Shown in pieces: positions 43,651 to 54,834 of a stretch of 64,000 nt of DNA. Made by a program: the position numbers and the translations under genes. The stretch spans positions 558,001 to 622,000 of the forward strand of contig SWDT01000004.1 of NCBI GenBank assembly GCA_009193035.1, written 5' to 3'. The notes beneath the pieces are model-generated. The model was not told the origin of the DNA, searched no databases, and was given only the letters and a program-made list of their open reading frames with translations. Each line of letters starts with the position of its first letter. The first letter of the stretch is position 1. The DNA comes from Halicephalobus mephisto (lineage: Eukaryota; Nematoda; Chromadorea; Rhabditida; Panagrolaimidae).

Positions 43651-45060
43651 GTTGCTTTTGTATTTTATAGCGCGTTTATAATAAATTTTAATTACCCAAG
43701 TTTGAGATTTGTGTTCGGAATAAATTAACAAAGAAACAACTTTTCGAACAACCTAAGAATAAAAAAGTAAAAATCTATTTTTGGAAATTTCGCCGGAGGC
43801 GATTGTTTACTTTTTGGTATTTTTAAATTTTTTTAAAATTTTGATTAATTTTAAAAATGGAAAATTCGAGTTGAAAAAAACAAAAATATTCACTTTTTTG
43901 TTTAAAAATAAATTTTTCGAAATCACAACTTTCAGGATGTTTGTGATTTTTTAAAATAAAAAACAACTTGTTTTTTTAAATTTAATTCGAATTTTAGTAG
44001 TGTCGGATTATTGATCGTTTTTTATTTTTCGAAGCATCGGAGACCACATGTCAAGATGTCTCTTTTTATTAAACATGATAATTAAAAAAAGATGATATTT
44101 TTGAAAATATTGAATTTTTAAAAACAATAGACTTCAAAAATTATATTTTTTATAATTGACTACTGTAATCGAATAATTTTTGGATTTTTACTGTAGTTTA
44201 GAGATTTTCGTATCGAGAAAAATTTATAAAAATTATATTTTTCGTAATTGACTACTGTAATCGAGTACTTTTTGGATTTTTACTGTAGTTTAAAAATTTT
44301 CGTATCGAGGAAAGTTTATAAAAATTATATTTTTTACTGTTATTATGTAGTTTCGAAAATATTGAATTTTTAAAAACAATAGACTTCAAAAATTATATTT
44401 TTTATAATTGACTACTATAATCGAGTACTTTTTGGATTTTTACTGTAGTTTAAAAATTTTCGTGTCGAGAAAATTTTATAAAAATTATATTTCTTTACTG
44501 TTATTATGTAGTTTCGGAAATGTTGAATTTTTAAAAACAATATAGAAAAATGAATAAATTATAACTCATGTAATTTAGGTCGAAATTGACTGATTTTGTT
44601 TTCACAATTTTGAAAATTCGTGTCGAGAGAATTTCGCAAAAATATTTGTAAATTTCTGTTATTTTATATTTTTTTTGAAAAAGTAGGATTTCGAGGATTT
44701 TTGATAAAGTTAAGCATACAGTAATTAACGACCAAAATTGATCGATTTTTTACAATTTTTATAATTTTAAAAATTCGTTTCGAGAAAATTTCGCAAAAAT
44801 ATTAAAAAATTTCTATTATTTTATACTTTTTTGAAAAAGTAGGATTCTGGATAAAAGTAAAAAAAATGTAACTCGTAATTCAGGTCGAAATTGAATCTTT
44901 TTTTAACTGGTTCAAAAATTCTTGTGGAAACATTTCTTTAAAAAATTCGTTTTCTTTATAAACATTTGGGAATTTCTGCAAGTCTTGAGGACAGTGGATA
45001 AGGACAGAGGAAGGAAAAATCGGTAATTGGCAGCCGAAATTGACTCTTTTTTATTTTATA
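43651..45060. repeat. Gene-free stretch with about 120-bp repeats
   Basis: 44100-44530 has about four units carrying AATAGACTTCAAAAATTATA, GACTACTGTAATCGAGTACT and ATTTTTACTGTAGTTTA plus TTTCGTATCGAG. 44560-44900 has looser units ending AAAATTCGTGTCGAGA. No coding signal. Confidence 0.6.
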
Positions 45061-45074
45061 ATAGTTTTAGAAAT

Positions 45075-46070
45075 TCATGTCGAGGTAATTCTAAATTATT
45101 TTTAAAATAAATTAAAAAATTTACAATAATTTTAAATAATTTTTAAAATAAATTAAAAAATTTACAATAATTTTAAATTATTTTTAAAATAAATTAAAAA
45201 ATTTACAATAATTTAAAATAATTTTTAAAATAAATTAAAAAATTTATTAAAATTTTAAATTATTTTTAAAATAAATTAAAAAATTTATTAAAATTTTAAG
45301 TAATTTTTAAAATAAATTAAAAAATTTATTAAAATTTCAAATAATTTTTAAAATAAATTAAAAAATTTACAATAATTCTAAATAATTTTTAAAATAAATT
45401 AAAAAATTTATTAAAATTTCAAATAATTTTTAAAATAAATTAAAAAATTTACAATAATTTTAAATTATTTTTAAAATAAATTAAAAAATTTATTAAAATT
45501 TCAAATAATTTTTAAAATAAATTAAAAATTTTTTGATGATTTTAAATAATTTAAAAAAATAAATTAAAATTTTAAATAATTTTTAAAATAAATTAAAAAA
45601 TTTATTAAAATTCAAAATAATTTTAAATAATTTAAAAAAATAAAATTAAAAAATTCGAAAATTCTGAAAAAAAAACTTTATGCACTTTTTGAAAGTCTTT
45701 AAAAAAGAATAAAAATAAAAAAATGATAATTCGGGCGCTTGAGTACCAAATTTATTGTTTTTAATTTTTTAAAATAAATTGAAAAATTTGTGTCGAAAAA
45801 GTTTTTATTTTTTTTATACTTTTTTGTATTTTTTTATTTTTAAAATTATTTTATAAAAAATTAAATTTTATTTTTTTTGTATTTTTTTATTTTTTTATAT
45901 TTTTAAAATTATTTTGTAAAAAAATTAAATTTTATTTTTTTGTATTTTTAAAAATATTTTGTAAAAAAATTAAATTTTATTTTTTTTATACTTTTTTGTA
46001 TTTTTAAAAATATTTTGTAAAAAAATTAAATTTTATTTTTTGTAATTTTTTTGAACTTTTTGGACTTTTT
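45075..46070. repeat. Low-complexity TAATTTTTAAAATAAATTAA arrays
   Basis: 45075-45655 is about ten units of 58 bp or half that (ATTTTTAAAATAAATTAAAA). 45780-46060 has TTTTGTAAAAAAATTAAATT units. Both are simple A/T sequence. Confidence 0.85.
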
Positions 46071-46189
46071 AAATGAAAAATTAATTTGATGAAAATAAAA
46101 AACTGTAATTTGGGTAATTAACCAAAATTACTCGTTTTTTGTCTTTTTTCTTCTATAAACGATCCTGGAAGTTCCTAAAAAATTCCAAA

Positions 46190-47290
46190 AAAAATATTTG
46201 AAGAATTATGTAAAATTATTCGAAGTTTTAAAAAAGTGATGTTTAGAAAAGTAATAATTTTGGTAAAAGACCGAAATTAACTGGTTTTGTTATAGATTCA
46301 CAAGTTCCTGGAAAGTTGTAGAAATTCATTTCGAGGTACCTTTGAACAAACTCATTTTCAATTTTTTATGACATAATTTTTTTTATTTTCATAATTTAAA
46401 ATAGATCTAATAATTTTGATAAAAATAAAGAAACTATAATTTGAATAATTGATACCCTAAGTTTTTGTTTTTTGTGATTTGAAGAAGTGCGGAGGTAACT
46501 TTGAAGAAATCCATTTTGAGATCTTTATGACGTCATTTTAAAAATTTTTATAACTTAAAATAGATCTAATAATTTTGATAAAAATAAAGAAAACATAATT
46601 CGGATAATTAATACTTTAAATTTCTGTTTTTTGTGATTTGAAGAAGTGCGGAGGTAACTTTGAAGAAATCCATTTTCAAATTTATGACATAATTTTTTAA
46701 TTTTCTATAACTTAAAATAAATAAAGTGATATTTATGAAGATAAAAAAACTATAATTCGGATAATTAATACTTTAAATTTCTGTTTTTTGTAAATTGAAG
46801 AAGTGCGGAGGTAAATTTGAAGAAATCCATTTTCAAATTTATGACATAATTTTTTAATTTTCTATAACTTAAAAAAATAAAATATTTATGAAGATAAAGA
46901 AAACATAATTCGGATAATTGATACCCTAAGGTTTTGTTTTTTGTAATTTTAGAAATTTTTAACAATTTTTAAATAAAATTTGATTTTTATGATAGTATGT
47001 TTTAATTTTCATGTCGCTAAAAGTGATATTTATCAAAATAGAAAAGTAATTCTGATGATTGAGTATCAAATTAAACTCATTCCCATTATTTTTAATATGT
47101 TCAAAAATCCATATCAAGACAACTTTGAAAAAAATCAGTTTTTTGTTGTTGTATGATGTTTTAATTTTCATGTCACTAAAAGTGATATTTATCAAAGTAG
47201 AGAAACGATAATGTGGGCAATTCAAGTACCAATTAACTCCTTTTTTATTTAATAATAACTCTGAAAACCTGCGTTGAGACAACTTTGCAA
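46190..47290. repeat. Tandem repeat, about 156-bp unit
   Basis: GAAGAAGTGCGGAGGTAA recurs at 46482, 46638 and 46796 with GAAATCCATTTTCAAATTTA between. A second form with TTTTAATTTTCATGTC(A/G)CTAAAAG recurs near 47000 and 47160. Confidence 0.75.
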
Positions 47291-47305
47291 AAATTTTTAT
47301 TTGTA

Positions 47306-48589
47306 CACAAGCGCTGTAGAATTACTTGTAACAGAGTATAGTCAACATATAAGAGCACCTAGCTACAGTATTCATGTTAGATTCTAACTGAGTATAGTCA
47401 ACATATAAGAGCACCTAACTACAGTATTTATATTAGATTTTAACTGAGTATAGTCAACATATAAGAGCGCCTAGCTACAGTATTCATATTAGATTTTAAC
47501 AGAGTATAGTCAACATATAAGAGCATGTAGCTACAGTATTCATGTTATATTTTAACTGAGTATAATGAACATATAAGAGCGCCTAACTACAGTATTCATG
47601 TTAGATTCTAACTGAGTATAGTCAACATATAAGAACATCTAACCACAGTATTCATATTAGATTTTAACTAAGTATAGTCAACACGTAAAAAAACTAGCTA
47701 CAGTATTCATAATAGATTCTAACTGAGCTTAATCGATATGAGAATTGTAATTGAGTGTACTCATTGGCAGGATTGCAATCCTACGAAAGGTGATTTTGAT
47801 TTAGCGCAATTAATGTATTCGGACGATCTTTTTCTGTTATAAAAAGGTTCGAACGTATTTATTACACTCAGTTACAATCGACTTTATGAAGTCACAACTT
47901 TACCATCGATTGGACTGAATTAGAATCTAGCATTTTAGCATTATGATTAGGAGGTTTTACATAGTGATTATACCCAGTGACAATTAACTTTAGAAAGATT
48001 ACAACCTTGTCATCGATTGGGCTCAATTAGAATCCAACATATGAGGAGCATAGTTAGGAGGTTTTACATAGTGATTATACCCAGTAACAATTAACTTTAG
48101 AAAGATCACAATCCCGTCATAGATTAGACTCAGTTAGAATCTAATATGTCAGATATATAGTTAGGAGTTCTTACATGTTGATTAGACTCAGTTAGAACCA
48201 ACTTTAATAAGATCACAATCCCCTCGGTGATTATGCTTAACTAAAATCCAACATGTGAATACTGTAGTTAGGAGCTCTTACATATTGATTACACGCAGAA
48301 CCAACTTTAATAAGATCAGAATCCCCTCGGCGATTATGCTTAACTAAAATCCAACATATGAATACTGTAGTTAGGAGTTCTTACATGTTGATTAGACTCA
48401 GTTAGAACCAACTTTAATAAGATCACAGTCCCTCGACGATTATGCTTAACTAAAATCCAACATATGAATACTGTAGTTAGGAGCTCTTACATGTTGATTA
48501 GACTCAGTTAGAATCTATTATGAATACTGTAGCTAGTTCCTCTTACATGTTGATTACACTCAGTTACAAGTGATTTCACAACACCTGTG
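47306..48589. mobile_element. Expanded MITE-like element, family A, with inner arrays
   Basis: TA-flanked, 1284 bp. Left end CACAAGCGCTGTAGAATTAC, right end CACAACACCTGTG. The left third is six or seven direct copies (about 60 bp) of ACTGAGTATAGTCAACATAT/AAGAGC/CTACAGTATTCATGTTAGAT. The right half is about five units (about 120 bp) of the inverted form (GAGCTCTTACATGTTGATTA, AACCAACTTTAATAAGATCA). The whole can fold back. Confidence 0.75.
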
Positions 48590-48819
48590 TAATTTTTAGA
48601 ATGATGTCATTTTGAAACCAATATTTGGAAATTAAAAATTTCTACATTTCCTTAAAAGTTGCAGAAATTCACGTCAAGTCAATTTCGTCACAAAATTTGT
48701 TTTATATTAATGTAATTTCGAAACCCCTGAACTAAGAACCGTGGGATGTTTTCAAAAAGTTACAGTAATTTCCATTAAAATAATTCAAAAATCATTTTTA
48801 AATTTTTATAAAAATTTTA

Positions 48820-50400
48820 TTATTTTTGAATTCGCGCGCAGGTGCAAGGAAAAATTAAAAAATGATAAATCTGGCAACTCGCCCTGTCCTCACTCGTGAT
48901 CTTATTTTTTACCTAAAATTTAGAAAATAAGAAATTCGGAAAATCTACATTGCGATAGTTTCAAAAAAAAGTTAATTTTTAATTTTTTAAAATCGTGTAA
49001 TTTTTGAACTCCCGCGCAAAGGCGAGTGGAAGTAGAAAAGTGGCAAAACTGGTAATTCTCGCTAACATCGACTCGCGGTCTCTCGCTCATTCCCTCTTCC
49101 TTTACCTAAAATCCTAAAAATCCTAAAATTCCGCGTCATATTTTAAAAAATCCTAAAATTTCGTGTCGAAACAAATTCGTGACAATTTTCTAATTTCTTT
49201 AATATCATAATATTTTTTAATTTTTTAAATTTCCGCCCAAAAATGAATAAAAACGAAAAAAATTGTAAAACTGATAATTCCGCATCAAAATCAACTTAAT
49301 ATATTTCCATTTTTTTAACTTTTATAATAATTTCCAAAAATCCTAAAATTTATAAAAACTTTTATTTTTAATTTTTACAAAAATGATTTTTTAATTTCTG
49401 AATTCCCGCACAAAAGAAAATAAAAACAAAAAACCGTAAATCTGGCAATTTTCTATCTAAATCGATTTTTATTTTTATTTTTTAAATTTTTAATGATTTT
49501 CAAAAATTTTTTAATTTTAAAGATTAAAAAATTTTGATAATTTTCTAATAACGCCCATTTTTCGTCTTTATTAGTAATATTATGTCTCTTCACGACCCAG
49601 ATATCTCGGAAAGTCATATTCCTTTCTAAAATATGAATAAAAAATTCGAAAACTAATAAAACTTTTTTTATTTATTACGGTACCAAAAAAATACATAATT
49701 ACTTTTTTCTTTCCGTGACTTCTGAAAATTCTAATTTCAAAAACTATAATTTTTATGATTAAAAATTACCGAAATAACCTCTAATTTAATAAAATTGGGT
49801 AGTTGAAAACGTCCATTTTAATCTTTTTAGATTTTGAAAAACTTGTTTGTCCACTTCCTTATGTAAAAATTCCTGGTTTTTAAATTTCAAAGTCCGGAAT
49901 TTAAATTAAATTTTTTTAAAATTTCGAATTCGCGCGCAAGTGCGAGTGAAAGGCGAAACATGGTAAGTTTGGCAGTGCTACAAAAGCCTACTCGCGTTCT
50001 GTTCATTCTCTTCTTTTACCTAAAATTTTAAATTTGGTAAAAAATTTAATTTTTACAATCGTGTAATTTTTTGAATTCTCGCGCAAGGGCGAGTGGAAGT
50101 AGAAAAATGGCAAAACTGGTAATTCTCGCTAACATCGACTCGCGGTCTCTCGCTCATTCCCTCTTCCTTTACCTAAAATTCTAAAATTCCGCATCATGTT
50201 TTAAAAAATCCTAAAATTTCGTGTCGAAACAAATTCGTGATAATTTTCTAATTTCTTTAATATCATAATTTTTTTTAATTTTTTAAATTCCCGCCCAAAA
50301 ATGAATAAAAACGAAAAACGGTAAAACTGGCAATTCTACATTAATATCGACTCTTTTTCTTTTACCTAAAATCCTAAAACGTGTCGGGACAATTTCGTGA
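48820..50400. repeat. Cluster of the GCGAGT/ACTCGC dispersed family
   Basis: At least five units. 49005-49250 and 50065-50310 are near-identical over about 240 bp (GCGCAA(A/G)GGCGAGTGGAAGT, CTGGTAATTCTCGCTAACAT, CGACTCGCGGTCTCTCGCTC, ATTTCGTGTCGAAACAAATT). Others start at 48830 and 49925. No gene. Confidence 0.75.
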
Positions 50401-50446
50401 AAACTTCAGGTTTTAATTATTCATAATAATACGGTAATTTAGCACA

Positions 50447-53400
50447 ATGGAACCGGTCGCTTCTCCGCCCCCAGGGTATGAACGAGTCACTGCGGATTTC
50501 ACCGAGGGGATGCCAGAACTGGTTTTCTACCACCGGATAAACGCCATCCTAGGCGGAACTTGCAGCTTCATCGCCATTGTTAATGTTTTTATTTTCATCG
50601 GGTCAGCTAAATTCAGGAAAACTTACAAAGTAAAAAACTCTAAAAAAATTCATAAAAAATTAAAATTCCAGATTCTGACAGCATTAGCATTTGCAGATTT
50701 CATAAATACCGTAGCCATGATGACAATGGGATTCAATCGACAGCAACTTTACACCAGAGTAATGGAGACATTAACTATTCCAATTCGGAATTCTTTGGAA
50801 TGCGCAATTGAGCCTTGGCTCTGGCTCAAAATCATCGGTGAGTTCTTGAGAAATTGCACTTATAAAAAATTAAAAATTATCTTTTCATAGAGAATTGTCT
50901 CAGAACGAGTCCAGGGTTAGTTTCAAGTACAGAATCCAAATTTCCACTGGATTCTGGAAACTGAAACTTAATGAAAAATTAAAATTGTCTCGGAACGAAA
51001 ATTCAAAACTTCTGATTTCAAATTCCTCATGGATTCTAAAATGCTCTAAAAATTCCCACAGGATTCTGGAAACTCCCAGAACCTTCCACTAGATACCGTA
51101 AGACCCCAAGGAACTTTCCGGAGTTTCTATGGGATTCTGTAAAACCCCAAAAACCTCCCACAAGATTATAACTCTCGAAAACTTCCGGTAATATTCTATT
51201 TTCATAGAAATTACAACATAAGGAGATCCACATAAAATTCAACGACCCCTTCCCCGACCACGATTTCCTCCCTGTCCTCTATTGACTTTGTTAGGAATGT
51301 TTGAACCGTCCTCAGCTTTCCTCTTGACAGCGCCATCTCCTGCAGCGGCAGCGCCCTTGTTCAGTTGCTTCTTGTATTGCTTGTTCTGTTTCTGGCTCTG
51401 TCTCAGATTTTTGTTTTCTTCCTTGAGTTTCTCAATGGCCTAAAGACTATCGTTGGGAACAATTAAAACACAACAAAACTTACTTCCGGAGCGACTCGGA
51501 AAACCTTCACTGAAGTTCCTCGGATAAAAATCTCGGGTACACGGTGGAAAACATCGCCATCCTGGAATTTGATATATGAAATTGAGGATATACATTATAC
51601 AGAATGCATTAACCAACCTTTGAGGTGCAAATAGCGTCTCTGAGATGGATGTTCATAAAGTTGTCGACGGAAACCATGTGTCCGTTATACGTGTCTCCGG
51701 ATTTCAGCTCCAACAACACTGCGGAATTCTGAGCGCATTTTAACAACGATAAAGGGAGCTAAAATCGACTATTACTGTAGCGAAATCGGAAAAGTAAAAA
51801 CTTACAATCATTGGGAGAGAAAAAGACGGATTTCGAAACCGAATTCAAAGAAAACGAGCGCCACACGCGTTTGCGCTAAGGAACAGAACGCCAAATGGGC
51901 GGCGTTTTAGTTTTTAAATTTCAAAAATACCAAAATATAAAATTACTGTAAAATAAATTTCAGGAGATTTATGGCCTCCAGTAATTCAGTTATGCATGGG
52001 TGTCGAACGGGCCTGTTCTTTATTATATCCGATTTTTTTCCGTGAAAAAGTTGAAAAAAAGTAAGTTTTAAAAAATAAAAAATTTTAAAAAATATTTAAC
52101 TTTTTATAAAATTTTTAAAAATGTTTAATTTTTTATGAGATTTTCTAAAATGTTTAATTTTTTATGAACATTAAAAAAATATTTAATTTTTTATGAAAAT
52201 TTAAAAAATATTTAACTTTTTTCATCTTATTTTTTAAAATGTGACTTTTACAGTTCGAAAGGCATAATCATCTGCACAATACTGTTTGTCGTGATATCTT
52301 TGGGAGTCGGGTTTTCCCTTGCTTATGTGGAAAGAATAAAACCTCAGAAGTATTACTGTGGCCGGAAGGCTGCGTTTTCCAAAGGCTACGGGACATTCAT
52401 CTACAGTACCAACGTCCTCTGTTACTGTATCGGATTCTTCTTCAACCTCATCGCTTACGTCAAAGCCGTGACTTTGAAGAAATCCACGTAAGATTTTTTA
52501 ACTTTTCCCTGAGGGATTACAGTATGGTCCTTATTTTAAGATCATTGTAATCTTGTTCACTATGCAGTAATAGGAAAGTACTATGGTTTGTTAACATACT
52601 TCCAATAAGGTCTCGATTTTAAGTTATCGGGAAATACTGTACACTATAGAATTCAATAGTTCTGACGAGAACAAAAAGTTTTAAAATTTGACATTTTTTG
52701 TTGAAAAAATTAGTTCATCTGTCATAATTCCTGAAGTATACGGTATATAAAGCTCCGTTTTATCGTAATTGACAATCAGAGATCGAGGTCAAAGTTCGAA
52801 GTCGAAGTTAATAGTTAAAGTTCGAAGTCAAAGTTGATAATCAAAGTTCAAAGTCGAAGTTAATAGTCAAAGTTCGAAATCAAAGTTGATAATTAAAATT
52901 CAACATCACGGTTGATAATTAAAATTCAACATCACAGTTAATAGTCAAAGTTCGGCATCACAGTTGACAGTCAAAGTTCAGCATCAAAATCAATAGTCAA
53001 AGTTCTACATTGAGATTTAGACTTTTCGCGCTAAGAAACAAATTTTTTATTTTGTAAAAATCTGTCTTACTTAGATGGATAATTAGGGCTTGAACTCTGT
53101 GATCTGGTTTATCAAAGTTAGCAATCAGCGTTCAAGACCAAAAATGCGACTTGCAAATTACAATTTTATTCAAATAATCCAAATAAGTTCAAACTATCAC
53201 TTTACGCAAAACAGCTTTTTCAAATAGAAAAATTCATAAATGTTGTCTCAGCGCGAAGAGTATAAATCTCAATGTTGCACTTTGACTGTTGATTTTGATG
53301 TAGAACTTTGACTGTTAATTTTGATGTAGAACTTTGATTATCAACTTCGATTTCGAACTTTGACTGTCAACTTTGACTTCGAACTTTGATTATGAACTTT

Positions 53401-54038
53401 GATGTCAAACTTTGACTGTTAACTGTGATGTTGAACCTTGACTGTTAACTTCGACTTCGATCTTTAACTGTCAACTGTGATGTCGAACTTTGATCATCAA
53501 CTTTGACTTCGAACTTTAACTATTAACTTCGATTTTGAACTTTGATTAAACAAAAGTCTGATGCCGTAACTTCTGAAGCTTCAGAGATAGCGTTGAAAAC
53601 TCAAATTGTAAGGCATACTGTAAATATTACAGTAGTATACGGTATTTTCCTATTACTGAAAAATCAAAGAAATTATAATCAAAAATTCTAAAATTATGTA
53701 CTGTATGTGAAAATAATTTTTTTAGGAATCGATCGAATCAATTGAAGAAAATACGGTATTATTTGTTTATTTCTTTTTTTTCGACTTTTTTGGTTTCTGT
53801 TCCAAATTTGATTTCTCTTTGTTCTTCGTGGATCAAAGACGTGGATGACGCCATCAGCAAACCGGCAGTCTGGATGGCTTGCATCAACTCTGCCATTAAT
53901 CCTTTTGTTTATTTTGCTTTTAATCGAGAATTTCGTCAAAGATGTCTGAACTTAATCGAAGTCGGAAAAGAAACAAAATTGACCGTCATTGGAACGACTA
54001 CTTTGCAAAAATCCACCGGTTGTAACAGACTCATGTGA
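50447..54038 (+). CDS. SRSX-like chemoreceptor-type GPCR
   Basis: 330 aa, seven TMs. Exons: 50447-50629, 50672-50837, 51964-52060, 52254-52487, 53726-54038. The first intron is only 42 bp. TM1 is [19 protein letters not shown]2 is [18 protein letters not shown]3 ends [18 protein letters not shown] (ER kept), TM4 is [21 protein letters not shown]5 is [17 protein letters not shown], and TM7 has [20 protein letters not shown] with an NPxxY match. The layout fits the nematode Srsx family, presumed chemosensory or peptide-type receptors. Intron 2 (50838-51963) contains LSM4 on the other strand, and intron 4 contains a 1.1-kb foldback element. Converges with the antiporter gene. Confidence 0.85.
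51239..51811 (-). CDS. lsm-4: LSM4, U6 snRNA-associated Sm-like protein, nested gene
   Basis: 141 aa (human 139). Subunit of the LSM1-7 (mRNA decay) and LSM2-8 (U6 snRNP) rings. Minus-strand exons: 51811-51806 (only ATG ATT), 51758-51618, 51561-51484, 51439-51239. After the two-codon first exon the protein reads [40 protein letters not shown] and [30 protein letters not shown], which are Sm1 and Sm2 motifs typical of LSM4. It ends in a Lys/Gln linker and an arginine-glycine tail ([12 protein letters not shown]) as in other LSM4 proteins. It lies wholly inside intron 2 of the GPCR on the opposite strand, with its own GC-rich upstream patch at 51812-51900. Confidence 0.95.
52565..53658. mobile_element. 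Foldback element in GPCR intron 4
   Basis: Ends CAGTAATAGGAAAGTACTAT and (inverted) TATTTTCCTATTACTG. The left interior is a direct array of AAAGTTCGAAGTCGAAGTTA/ATAGTC-type units (52780-53010), and the right interior is the inverted array AACTTTGACTGTTAACTTTG (53270-53550). No target-site duplication is evident and there is no ORF. Confidence 0.7.
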
Positions 54039-54339
54039 ATCCAGTCATCGTTAAAGTTTATTTTTTGCATCAAAAAAATCATAAAAAATACAATTTTAAA
54101 ATTAATATTTAATTTTAAAAATTGTTGAATTTTAAAATTAAAAAAATTTAATTTAAAAAACTTCTGTGAAGTTCCAGAATCGTCAGGTAGATTCTAGAAA
54201 GTTCTAAAAAAATACGATAAAAAAATTATAAAAATTTCTAAAATTCTCGACGGCAATTTTCAGACTTTTTTGAAACTCAAAGTTGCGGATGGTAGTTCCG
54301 ATTTTTCACCGGATTCTGGAGGACTTGTGAAATTTCTGT

Positions 54340-54740
54340 GAGATATCAGAATATTCCGAAAATTCTAGAGACTTCTACAGTATTCTGAGGAAGGTTAGGA
54401 ACTTCTACAGTATCTTAAAAGAATTTAAGACCTTCTACAGTATCCCGAAGATTCCTACAGTATCCTGAGGAAGTTTAAGACCTTCTACAGTATCTCAAAA
54501 ATCCTGGTGACTTCTACAGTATCCCGAAAATTTTAGGAACTTTTAAAAAAATTGCAGAAACTTCTACAGTACCCTAAGGAAGTTTAGAAATTTCCACAGT
54601 ATCGTAAAGAAATTCTAAGGATTTCTACAATATTCAGAAAACTAGAGACTTCTACAGTATCTTAAAGAAATTTTAAAAATTCCTACAGTATCCTAAAAAA
54701 TTTTAGAAACTTTTACAGTACCCCAAAAGTCTCCAGAAGC
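54340..54740. repeat. TTCTACAGTATC array between convergent genes
   Basis: About a dozen copies of CTTCTACAGTATC(C/T)TGAGGA-type units every 30-35 bp. CTACAGTA is the reverse complement of the TACTGTAG core that fills GPCR intron 3 at 18.8 kb. Confidence 0.8.
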
Positions 54741-54834
54741 TTTGCAAAAGTTTTAGAATCAAGTAGAAAATTGAATTTTTGAACTTTATTTTCCATAAAA
54801 ACCTTTGAAATATTAAAAAAAATAAATTTCAATT

